NCBI GenBank assembly: GCA_028023455.1
Contig: JAQFVV010013317.1
Coordinates: 1-64,000 of the forward strand
DNA: 64,000 bases
Direction of reading: 5' to 3'
Source: Epiperipatus broadwayi
Taxonomy: Eukaryota; Onychophora; Udeonychophora; Euonychophora; Peripatidae
Within the stretch, counting starts at the first letter, position 1; each line of letters begins with the position of its first letter. The notes beneath the pieces were generated by a model, which was not told the DNA's origin, did no database searches, and saw nothing but the letters and a program-made list of their open reading frames with translations. The translations under genes were made by a program, and so were the position numbers. Below, in pieces: positions 1 to 10,215 of the stretch.

Positions 1-1665
1 TGCGGTCACACATATAGATATTTAACATTTAAAGAATATTAAATATTGCGTTTGGAATACTAAAAAGTGAGTTTAAAAAATTATAAACAAAGAAATGTTT
101 TAATTAAGAAAAGAGAGGGAATTAGAATCGAAAAGATTCTTATCTTTTACCCTCCAAAGTCAAGATTTTGTGAAATGAAAAATAAGTAAAGTTAGAAATA
201 TTGAAATTGTACATTAGAAAATTAATAGTGATAAAGAAATCTAAATAAAAGACAAACTAAAATATGATGGATAAGAAAAGTAAAGTTTGAAGAGTTTAAA
301 TAAGAGTAAAATAGAAATTTAAAAACTGACCGAAAGATAAGGATCTGGGTCATAAAAGTACACATTTGACGATAAAACGAAATGCATGTATGAAGTATGA
401 TAAAGACAGCAATAATTTATGCTTGTCAATAATGTCAAAAATAAAAAACATTTTATTAACAATCTGTGTAATTAAAAGAGAAATAAATAAATGAACATAA
501 TGCTACAAAATTATGTAAAGGCAAATCTATATAAATGGCCGAAGGCGCATTCAGAAAAGAAAGGTGGGAATAAAAGTGAAGACAAAGGATCGAAAGGACA
601 AAGGACTGTGGAATTTTTTAATTAAAAAAATTTCAGTTGATAATTAGATTAGTGTTGGAGACTTCTTGTCGAGAGGTTGGTGGAAAGACTGCTCCGATAA
701 TAAGCAGCCATAATTCACAAGATATGATTTCTAACATCGGTGCCTCATCAAGAATAGCTGGCTAAGGGCCATCATGATCGCTTGCTGATCCAGACTCACT
801 GTGCTTTAATGGTTCCCATCTAGATGTAACAACTGCCAATGTAGCTCCTGACGGAGGGTTCATTTTGCCTGGTCCTTGATGTCCTAAATATGGAGGAGTT
901 CCCACAACCAAAATCTAACCTAAGAGCGACTGTTCCCTGCTAAAGAAGTGGAGAAATTCCACATGGCAGTCAGAAAGACTTCAAATTAATTCAGAGACTT
1001 AATAACCTAGGTAAATATGTATACTACAATTATTTCACATGTGCACATACCTTTAATTTAGACAATGGCCAAATTCTTCCTTTGAATGATACAGACATTC
1101 TTTAACTTTTTTATATATACATGGAATGACAATTATATATGTACAATCATTTATAGAATCTTTTTTATTTTGTTTTATTTGTAGCATTATAGCAGATAAT
1201 CAGTTTTTTATTGTTTGTACATGATTTAGAGTGTTTTCTTTTATTTTTGATTTATTGTATTAAATATTTATTATTGATTTAAATCTGTTTCATCTCATTC
1301 TTTGCCACTCCAAAAAGTAATATAGTCGTAGGGGTGGGGAAATAATTATTATTCATTTTGAGTACTGAATTAACACGTGAAGCTAGTGGTGGTGTGGTAT
1401 GTTGATCCCATTAAAAATTATAAATATCCATGCGCTGTAACTCTTTAAATCTTACAGCAGTTGGGAGACAGTGACCGGGAAAGATAACTTGGGGCTATAC
1501 CAGTATAGTTATAGGTTCGGTCAAGTATGGATATAGACTCGTTTTATGTCTGTATGTTCTCTCTGCTTGCAGTAGTGGAAAGTGGACGATCTTGAATTTT
1601 AAGAATTCCCCATTATATATAAATAAAAGTGAAGTTAAGCTTTCGATCGGCGTGTTTCCATTACA
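1..1665 (+). repeat. 5' LTR (first ~23 bp outside the window)
   Basis: This is the direct repeat partner of 5724-7388. It ends TTACA at 1661-1665, the same end as the other copy (GTTACA at 7383-7388). A TATA-like CTATATAAAT lies at about 527-536 and an AATAAA at about 1621-1626. These could be the transcription start signal and the polyadenylation signal of the element, which would make R unusually long; that assignment is inference. No protein-coding frame of note lies inside. Confidence 0.9.
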
Positions 1666-1669
1666 ATTT

Positions 1670-1685
1670 TGGAGGCCAGTCTAGG
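1670..1685 (+). promoter_or_regulatory. candidate primer-binding site
   Basis: Four bases after the 5' LTR end comes TGGAGGCCAGTCTAGG. It starts with TGG, as expected for pairing with the CCA end of a tRNA, and it sits where retrotransposon primer-binding sites normally lie. I could not match it confidently to one tRNA, so the primer is unknown. Confidence 0.45.
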
Positions 1686-2315
1686 ATTTCTATTGCTGTG
1701 CAATTAGTGATCACGCGTTGAATTAATTTTATAAGATAACGAAAAATATTTTCTAAAATATATATATATATGTGTTTACAAAATATATGAAATTAGCATC
1801 GTAAGTTAGAGTGGTGAGAAGCGAAGACAAAGGGGATAAATTTTGCTTTAGAATACTTTATATATGTGTTTCAACGTCAAATGTGTATAAAGGATAGAAA
1901 GAGGGGGGAATTTATTTTATTTAAGAAAGCTTGAAATTTGTAGTAATGTATAAAAAAATGAGACAAGCGATTCAAATATAATGGCAACGAATAAATGGAT
2001 TGTCTCGATCTAATTGCTGTAATGAAATATAAATTGTTTTAGTCAAGTAGAAGAAAAAAAAGAAGAAAACAGTTTCAATAAGGTGTAATTATAAATGATA
2101 AATAATAAAATAGCCGCGGATCTAAGTTAAGTGAAGAAATATATATGTCGGACTCTAGAATAATCGCATATATAAGCGAAGTTGAAAAAATATATGTGTG
2201 AGTTAATAATAGCGTATCTCAGTCAAGCTGAAAATAAAATATTACAAATGATAAATAATAAAAAAATACACTTTTAAATCTCGCGGGTCAAGACAAAAAA
2301 AAAATCTCGTAAATT

Positions 2316-2500
2316 CGGATAATTACAGCGGTATGCCTTCAGGCTTATGATGTAATAGTAATGTAACAAAAAATAAAATTTCTAGAATTAGTCATGTCAG
2401 TGTCTTCGTTGCCATAACAACGTTCATGTGTTCTTCCGACGACGCAAATATCGGATAATTACAGTTGTGTGCCTTCAGGCTAATTACGTCATAGCAAGGT
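2316..2500 (+). repeat. two direct copies of a ~45-bp leader repeat
   Basis: CGGATAATTACAG followed within a few bases by GTGCCTTCAGGC or ATGCCTTCAGGC occurs at 2316-2365 and again at 2452-2500, inside the untranslated leader of the LTR element. The copies differ at several bases. The function is unknown; they may be remnants of a larger tandem block together with the array just downstream. Confidence 0.6.
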
Positions 2501-2519
2501 AAATACTGGACTACCTAGT

Positions 2520-3010
2520 CGCGTATATAGTAAGTTGAAAAATATATATGTGTATGATGCTTTTTAAGAAAAAAAAATAGCCTTAATTATAAAGTGATCA
2601 ATAAATTACAAGAGTAATGTGGACAACGAAGTGTATTTGTTAGGTTGAAGAAAATATATAAATAGGATCTTAAATATTCAAGAAAATAAAGTAATCGATA
2701 AATTACAAACGTAGTAAGTGTAACGAAGTATATTAGAGTTGGGGAAAAATATATGTATGATTTTAAAAATAATCATGAGGATAACTTGATCAATAAATTA
2801 CCAACATAGCCGGTACAATGAAGTATATCTGTTAAATGTAAGGGAATATATATGTATGATTTTAAAATAGTAAAGGGATCAATAAAGTACAAACATAGAT
2901 GTGTGTAACGAAGGATGTTAGTATGTTAAAGAAATATATATGTGGATGATTTTTTTTTTAAACAGCCATAACCTTAAAGTGATCAAAAATCATAAACATA
3001 ATATTAGAAA
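2520..3010 (+). repeat. degenerate ~95-bp tandem array in the LTR-element leader
   Basis: A unit containing GATCAATAAATTACAA, then a TAACGAAG-like word, then ATATATATGTATGATTTT recurs with starts near 2596, 2694, 2788, 2877 and 2981, a spacing of about 89-104 bp. The copies are diverged by substitutions and small indels. The array sits between the primer-binding site and gag, where packaging or internal promoter elements would lie. No open frame runs through it. A weaker related segment is visible upstream around 2120-2280. Confidence 0.7.
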
Positions 3011-3418
3011 ATATATATCAGAAATGTGTACTGTTTGAAATACAGTCAAATAGAAAGGAATTTATTTATATATAACATTAACAGAGGAATAAAGTATAGT
3101 ATTTAAGTTAAGTTAAATTAAAAAAATATATATAGTGCATCATTAATTGAAGTATAGTAAGAGTTGCAAAAGTAGGAGAAATATAGGACAATCATCAAGG
3201 TGGGACAGGCAGTCAAACGAATCTAAGGCAGGCAAACAAGATGGTGAACCAGAGTGTGGATGTTTGGGTTGGTTAGCGGTCTAAATGCTAACTAACAGAT
3301 AACAAAGCAATGAAATAGCTAATCAAAGTAAAAAGCAAAGAGTCAGTAGAAAGAAATTTTTATATAAATCTATCCAGAAGAGTTCAGTGAAATAATACTA
3401 ATATACACAGATCAAGGG

Positions 3419-4993
3419 TTGAATAAATTGATATTTATGCATACAAGCTCCCAAGCTAAAATGGACCTTCAAGAAAAGGGAGTAAGAGAAGGGAATGAAG
3501 ATACGGAGATGGAAGTAAAAGATAAAATAAACTATAGAGATATAATGGATATGCTAATGCAATTGAGGGTTGAGCAACAGCAATTCATGAAGGAATACAT
3601 GGACAGACAGGAGAAAAGGATGGAAGAATGGCGGGTAAAGATAGAAGTAGACAACCAGAAAAGAATTGCTGAAGCCATGGAAGAAATTTGAAATGACTTC
3701 AGCCAGCAATCAGAGGCTAAGGTCACAAGAAATGGACTTGACGGGGAAATTAAGTGGGATGAACAAAAAGGTATGGGGCCATATGAATATGATGAATTAG
3801 ATAGGGCCAAGAGTATAGATTGAGAGTATAGATTGAGAGTCAGCTGAGTTGGATCTGAGGGTAGACACAGGGCAGCCCGAAAGGGGAATATAGATAAAGA
3901 AGTGGAAGTGATAAGAGTAGAAGATAGTAGAATGCTGACAAGCATGCGGGGGATATAATTCAGATAGCAAAGGCAGTAGAAAGATTAAACAAAATTTGAA
4001 GAGAGAATAAGTAGGTCAGCCAATAACAGTACCAATACCAAAGTAAAGGGCATAGGACCAAGAACCACTGGAAAATGTACAGATAGGAACTCTGAATCTC
4101 ATGGATTATCCTATCGGCTTCCACCAATTTCTAAAAATACAAGTTTTTGCTGGAGATCCTGGAGAGAGCCCTATGGAGCAAATGGGAAGTGTGGAACAGG
4201 TATTTCAAGTTTAGTAGGATGAATGAGGAGGCCAAGATAGCGGTCGCCTGCAGTCACTTGCAGGGTGAATCTCAAGTCTGGGGGAAGTCAACTGTTCCAG
4301 AAACCCACCACATTTGCAGGGTATCACAAGGCTTTGAGGACCAGGTATTGGAGTGAGGAACTCCAAGAAGATATGCTGCATCAGATAATACAGGAGAAAT
4401 GGAGACCGAAGGAATCATTTACAACATTCTTCCACCATCAAGTAGCCAAGTTTCAGATGATGACTGCAAACCCATTATCTGAGATGCAAATACTTCAGAT
4501 AACTAGGCATGGGCTCTCAAAAGAGATAGAACAGACCCTAATCAGTATAGAGAGGAAGACAGTGGACCATGTGGCCGAGTTACTAAGTGCATTGGATACC
4601 ACCAGGGCCAACCAGAAGGAGGATGGATGTAAACCTAGACTGCCTCCAAAAGAAGCACTTACAATAAAAAATGGATGGGATCCTAGTGGATGATGGATAG
4701 AAAACTGGAGATATTCTACAGAGTGGAACCCAAGAAGGCAGGAAAATGGACGACAAAGATTGGAGATGGATTGGAAGTGTCCATATGACAGAACTGAAGA
4801 CCGAGAATGTAGGGATCAAAATCCGCATCCCAGAGGAGGCAGATGTGAGGTCAATAGAGAAAGACATCTGCCAGATAAAACCTAAGTGCGACCACCAATA
4901 AAGGACGAATTCACTGATACTAGATTGGAAATGGAATTGGACCATGAGTAATGGAAAATAGCCAAACAGTATAAAGGACTTTAGGATAAACAA
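3419..4993 (+). pseudogene. gag-like gene, frameshifted
   Basis: This is the only coding remnant of the LTR element. The first open segment (3419-3691, 90 codons) is charged and helix-rich, with EQQQFMKEYMDRQEKRMEEW suggesting a coiled coil. The middle part is spread over two frames: 4147-4356 has MNEEAKIAVACSHLQGESQVW, followed by 4265-4693 with ALRTRYW and later FTTFFHHQVAKFQMM. The arrangement of a helical leader, then a 'small-residue x HLxGxAxxW' block, then a helical capsid-like stretch is typical of Ty3/Gypsy-type gag capsid domains. A TGA stop at about 3689, a 14-bp duplication at 3820-3845 and at least one frame change break it. From about 4690 to 4993 the frame is basic and Arg/Glu-rich with no clear CCHC knuckle. 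No pol follows. Gag identity is fairly secure; the exact family is not. Confidence 0.7.
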
Positions 4994-5685
4994 AGAAAAA
5001 CAGATGATAGATAGTAGGGTGAGATCGTAGATAGAGGCTGAAGGTGTGTAGATATAGATATTTGTAGGTGGATCTTAGCAGTATATGGTGATCCTTCTCT
5101 TATGCTTTCATGCATGAATTCTGTGGTCACCAGATCTTATTAGATAAAGAAGACAGGGACAGAGATCCCCTTCTCATAATGACTCACTGGATTAAGATTT
5201 CCAGTTAGATATTTGACAAATATCGTGAGTCAATGGATTAGAATCCAATGTATGGGGAAAGAACCCCTTTATAAAAATACGAGCTATCAGTAAAATATTC
5301 TGAGCTCATGGATGAGCTGAATGAAAAGATGCCAGCCTCCCAACCCACCTCGGTATAGTGACCAGAGTTGTCACTTAGAGGGTTATCATTTGTAAAATGT
5401 GAGGTATGAACAGGTTTAATCAGATCACAGAGATATCCTGTGGACTTGAACCTGTATATACAAGTAGGAGGCAGAAATAAAACTCATGTAATGTCTGTAG
5501 CGAAATTAAATCGGTTTAGTAAGGCTGGTTGGGTCATCAGAGTGGAAATGTAATTTGCCTGGTCGCCTCTCTAGGAATAATCTCATCACTAAATCATATT
5601 AGGAGTGCATGGATATGAAAAGGTTCTAACGGTAGTTAGGAGCATCTAGCTTTCAATGCATTAAATTTTTTTAAGAAAAAATTTT

Positions 5686-5697
5686 AAAGGAGGGGAA
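5686..5697 (+). promoter_or_regulatory. polypurine tract
   Basis: AAAGGAGGGGAA lies just before the 3' LTR start at 5701. A purine run at this position primes plus-strand DNA synthesis in LTR retroelements, and it fixes the element's orientation and the LTR boundary. Confidence 0.75.
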
Positions 5698-5700
5698 CGG

Positions 5701-7388
5701 TGTAATGTGATGATCGCACATACTGCGGTCACACATATAGATATTTAACATTTAAAGAATATTAAATATTGCATTTGGAATACTAAAAAGTGAGTTTAAG
5801 AAATTATAAACAAAGAAATGTTTTAATTAAGAAAAGAGAGGGAATTAGAATCGAAAAGATTCTTATCTTTTACCCTCCAAAGTCAAGATTTTGTGAAATG
5901 AAAAATAAGTAAAGTTAGAAATATTGAAATTGTACATTAGAAAATTAATAGTGATAAAGAAATCTAAATGAAAGACAAACTAAAATATGATGGATAAGTA
6001 AAGTAAAGTTTGAAGAGTTTAAATAAGAGTAAAATAGAAATTTAAAAACATGACCGAAAGATAAGGATCTGGGTCATAAAAGTACACATTTGACGATAAA
6101 ACAAAATGCATGTATGAAGTATGATAAAGACAGCAATAATTTATGCTTGTCAATAATGTCAAAAATAAAAAACATTTTATTAAAAATCTGCATAATTAGA
6201 AGAGAATTAAATAAATGTACATAGTGCTACAAAATTATGTAAAGGCAAATCTATATAAATGGCCGAAGGCGCATTCAGAAAAGAAAGGTGGGAATAAAAG
6301 TGAAGACAAAGGATTGAAAGGACAAAGGACTGTGGAATTTTTTAATTAAAAAAATTTCAGTTGATAATTAGATTAGAGTTGGAGACTTCTTGTCGAGAGG
6401 TTGGTGGAAAGACTGCTCTGATAATAAGCAGCCATAATTCACAAGATAAGATTTCTAACATTGGTGCCTCATCAAGAATGGCTGGCTAAGGGCCATCGTG
6501 ATTGCTTGCCGATCCAGACTCACTGTGCTTTAATGGTTCCCGTCTAGATGTAACAACTGCCACTGTAGCGCCTGCCGGAGGGTTCATTTTGCCTGGTCCT
6601 TGATGTCCTAAATGCGGAGGAGTTCCCACAACCAAAATCTAACCTAAGAATGACCGTTCCCTGCTAAAGAAGTGGAGAAATTCCATGTGGCGGTCAGCAA
6701 GACTTCAAATTAATTCAGAGACTTAATAATCTAGGTAAATATGTATACTACAGTTATTTCACATGTGCACTTACCTTTAGTTTAGACAATGGCCAAATTC
6801 TTCCTTTGAATGATACAAACATTCTTTTAACTTTTTTATATATACATGGAATGACAATTATAAATGTACAATCATTTATAAAATCTTTTTTATTTTGTTT
6901 TACTCATAGCATTATAGCAGATAATCTGTTTTTTATTGTTTGTAAATGATTTAGAGTGTTTTCTTTTATTTTTGATTTATTGTATTAAATATTTATTAAT
7001 GATTTAAATCTGTTTCATCTCATTCTTTGCCACTCCAAAAAGTAATATAGTCATAGGGGTGGGGAAATAATTATTATTCATTTTGAACATGTGAAGCTAG
7101 TGGTACAGTATGTTGATCCCATTAAAATTTATAAATATCCAAGTGCTGTAACTCTTTAAATCTTACAGCAGTCGGGAGACAGTGACCGGGAAGATAACCT
7201 GGGGCTATACCAGTATAGTTATAGGTTCGGTCAAGTACGGATATACACTCATTTATATACACTCATTTATGTCCGTATGTTCTCTCTGCTTGTGGTAGCG
7301 GAAAGTGGATGATCTTGAATTTTAAGAATTCCCCATTATATATAAATAAAAGGGAAGTTAAGCTTTCGATCGGCATGTTTCCGTTACA
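5701..7388 (+). repeat. 3' LTR, complete
   Basis: The full 1688-bp LTR begins TGTAATGTGATG and ends CCGTTACA. It matches 1-1665 nearly base for base from 5724 on, with scattered substitutions and a deletion near 7083-7090 relative to the left copy. A short tandem duplication of ATATACACTCATTT occurs at about 7238-7265 and is absent from the 5' LTR. The LTR abuts a TA-dinucleotide run at 7389, probably the insertion target or the start of the next repeat. Confidence 0.9.
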
Positions 7389-7397
7389 ATATATATA

Positions 7398-7600
7398 TAT
7401 ATATATACACTGCATAATGATAAAGATATGGCCAACTGATAAATGTTAGTTTGGCACAAAATGTGCATCTTGAGGATTATAGATCTTTTTCACATGTTGT
7501 TGGTCATATGTTCATGATTACATCTCTCCACAAGGTATTAAAAGTGGATAGAATCCAGTCCTTATCTTGTGTGAGAGTAGTGTAATTAAAATTACACTAC
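7398..7600 (+). repeat. dispersed repeat family A, copy 1
   Basis: The words ATGATAAAGATA, GGCCAACTGAT, GTTAGTTTGGCACAAAAT, TATAGATCTTTTTCACATG, CATGATTACATC and CTCCACAAGGT appear in the same order here and, in reverse complement, at 57920-58140. Shorter related cores occur at 57240-57470 and 19570-19690. Four copies with shared internal order make this a genuine interspersed family. It has no coding capacity. It starts in a TA run directly at the end of the 3' LTR. Confidence 0.7.
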
Positions 7601-9385
7601 AAAAATATTATTCATTATACCATTAAATTCCCTGCTGAAATATTTGCTTATATATATATATAATCAATCAGATTTCAAATTTTCAGCACACTCTTCCATT
7701 TTGAAATCTACAGTATTGTAAACTATCTCCAAAAATATTCACTTATTATGTATATATAAATGTATTATTTAAAAGTTTTACATAATTTGAAATGGTATTT
7801 TTAAAATAACTGATGGATTAATCTTAATTATAATACCTGATAGCCAATGATAACTATTCTAACTTTGTAAGATCTTGTCATTCAGGTAAAAATATAATCA
7901 GTTTAATTATATATATTTGGTAGTAGTTGCAATATTATTTTTAATGTTTCACTCTATTAATAGAAATTAGTATTGTTTTTTAATAATAAAAAGATCCTTA
8001 CCCTGAGCAGTTTAGCATCATAGTAGTATAGTGGAAAAAAAGGGCTAAAGATTCCAAATTTGATTCTTGGTAGACTAAATTAAAAATAAAATCAAAATTT
8101 AGTCTATTGAATGAAACTGTTATAGCTACCTTGCCAGTATATGATTTCCTAACAATTGACCCTATGATTTTTTATTTATTTACACAGTGATAGTGCAAAG
8201 GCCTCGAGAATTAATGATTCATGAATCAATTCTCAATTTATTCAATTGAGTGAAGTTTGTGTAGCCCTTAGTGTTCAAGCATCACATCTCAAGCAACAAG
8301 CCATATGATTACTTACTAAAGGGTCATTTCTATCAGTAAATTACTTTCTACAAAATATCTAAATATAATTCTATATATATATAAATCAAGTAGTTAAATT
8401 ATTTCATAATTGCTTGAAGAGATCAATAATTTAAGTAGGGAATTAGATAGAACATAATTACTGTTTTTTCTCCAAGGTTTGAATTTTTTTTTTTAAAGCT
8501 TAAATTTAGTTTTTATTTATTTTACTTTTTTAATTATTAACTAAATCTTTGTTTATTTGAAATCGTTTTTTTTTCTTTAGCTTTCATATGCACAAGAAAT
8601 TTTTATTTTCTAATATGATCGTATAAAAATATATAATGTTAATCTGTAATTTCAAATATTAGCATTTAAAAAATTATATTTTACAAAATTAGATTAATGA
8701 ACAGATGTTAATACTATAGAAAAAGAAACATTTTCAAATTGGTTTCTTTGTTTATTCCTTTATTAAAAATGAATATTTAAAAACTATCTCTTATAATGCT
8801 TTGAAGAAAGTCCAATATTTGCAGTTAATTAAGATTAGGATTTATTTTTCAACAAATTATTCATTAATATTCCAAGACTAAATGCAGTTTATCTATTTAT
8901 TGTACAACTGTTTAAAAAGATCAAAAAGTCAAATGATATTAAAATATCAAAATGAATACATTAACATAAGACATCCATTCAACTACACTATTTTATAAAT
9001 TGATTTGTTATTATAAATATCTGCCAGCTTCAAAATACAACTTTTAAAAAAAAAAAATTAAATTAATTATTGACATTTTATTGCATAAATGAAGCACTTA
9101 ATAACTTTTTTTTAGAGCGTGCAAAATTGATATTATTCCTAATTTTGTACTTTGGACTAATTTTAAGTAAAAATTTTCATTTTAAAATTCACAATAGCAT
9201 TTTTGTTAAGATACTTGCAATATTTAATATACATTCTTGGTAATCTTCAGTCTAACAATCGTTTGCAATGATTTCTTTAAATTTTTGAAAATTGCTTAAG
9301 TGATGAACAAATGGCTATAGACTATGGCTAACTTAGCATTTTCAGTCATCATACTTAAATTAAAGTGTTTATCTAAGTTATTTAA
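7601..9385. other. AT-rich spacer, with a weak tRNA-like relic at 8008-8090
   Basis: Mostly AT-rich sequence without a frame. At 8008-8090, TAGTAGTATAGTGG resembles a pol III A box and AATTTGATTCTTGG a decayed B box, about 35 bp apart, so an old tRNA-derived SINE is possible. A short palindrome around ATGATTCATGAATCA lies near 8213-8227. I recognise nothing else. Confidence 0.35.
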
Positions 9386-10215
9386 CTAAACAATGTGAGC
9401 CTCCCCAGGAAAGCTTGCAGAAGTTCTTATTTTTAAGAATTCATTAACAGTGCAAATCACATAGTTTAAAATGTTGGAGATGGAACTCATCTTCTCTTTA
9501 CCATTTTCCCAGCATATTATATCAATTTTAGGGAAGATTCCAACTGGACTTTTCATATGTTCATTCTCCCTTTTCTCAGACTCAATCTTTTCTATTCTAA
9601 TTATCATTTCTTACTGAACTTATTCACATTCTTGTACATTTCTGCCTGCTTTCTTATTCCATCTTAATTTTGACCCAGTAGTTTTGAATTAGTGTATTTT
9701 TCTTTGATTTGGCTTCAATATACAGAATGATTCCACTTACTTCCTCATATACTTTGTGCCCTATCCCTCTATTTTTAATCTTTGAATTTTTGACATTTTT
9801 TAATAATCTATAGTTCAAAGTTTGTCATATTTTCTTGTTCTTTATTTTGTTTTTATCACAGTTTTATGGTTTGATTCTTTTAATGCCTACCATATTATTT
9901 TTCTTGCAATTTTCATATTTTTATTGAATTTTTTAAAAAATAACTCTTCTTTTAATTTGTTTTATCTGCCCTCAATTTTCTTGGACATGTTATTCATTTG
10001 GTTTTGGCTATTTTATATTTGTATGGACTGATTCTTTATTTGGTAGATGTTATCCATTTTGTTTTTTTGTTTTTTAACATTTTCATCATCATCATTTCAT
10101 CATATTTAATTATTGATTGCTTTTTGCCATTGGACATTCTGGAATCTCTTCAGCCATGTTTTTTTTTATGCTATTATTTGCTACTATCATTGATTCTGAA
10201 GTTTATACCTTAGTT
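9386..10215 (-). pseudogene. decayed coiled-coil-like reading frame, unidentified
   Basis: On the minus strand this stretch is strongly purine-rich. In one register it translates into charged, heptad-like sequence broken by about a dozen stops, ending in an intact 73-codon segment (9386-9607) with RIEKIESEKRENEHMK. Sequence of this kind is typical of retroelement ORF1 or gag helices, but no diagnostic motif (zinc knuckle, RRM or capsid block) is present. The opposite-strand hydrophobic frames at 9822-10213 are probably the T-rich shadow of this strand. It could also be simple compositional skew. I do not recognise the protein. Confidence 0.25.

Larger units (their letters stand above)
1..7388 (+). 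mobile_element. LTR retrotransposon with long LTRs and a gag-only interior
   Basis: Bases 1-1665 recur almost unchanged at 5724-7388, and the downstream copy shows 23 more bases at its start (5701-5723, beginning TGTAATG). The left LTR is therefore cut by the window edge. Each LTR is about 1688 bp and has the usual TG...CA ends. A polypurine tract precedes the 3' LTR and a gag-like frame lies inside, so the element runs on the plus strand. The interior is about 4.0 kb. I found no protease DTG/DSG, no YxDD reverse transcriptase box and no integrase motifs, so it looks non-autonomous, or has lost pol. The two LTRs differ by scattered substitutions and several indels, for example a gap near 1362-1376 and a 14-bp duplication near 7238-7265, so the insertion is not fresh. 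Ty3/Gypsy or BEL origin is undecided. The target duplication cannot be tested because the left flank is missing. Confidence 0.9.

Noticed and set aside
2316-3010. CRISPR-like array of regularly spaced repeats
   Set aside because: The units are contiguous, diverged tandem copies inside a eukaryotic LTR element, not identical short repeats with unique spacers, and no cas genes exist.
4583-4993. 136-codon minus-strand frame opposite gag
   Set aside because: It is the antisense shadow of the gag-like region, with no motif of its own.
9822-10213. Hydrophobic plus-strand frames (69 and 71 codons) resembling membrane segments
   Set aside because: They translate a T-rich strand, so Phe/Leu/Ile richness is automatic; the opposite strand reads as a charged coiled coil, and there is no signal, homology or transcript context.
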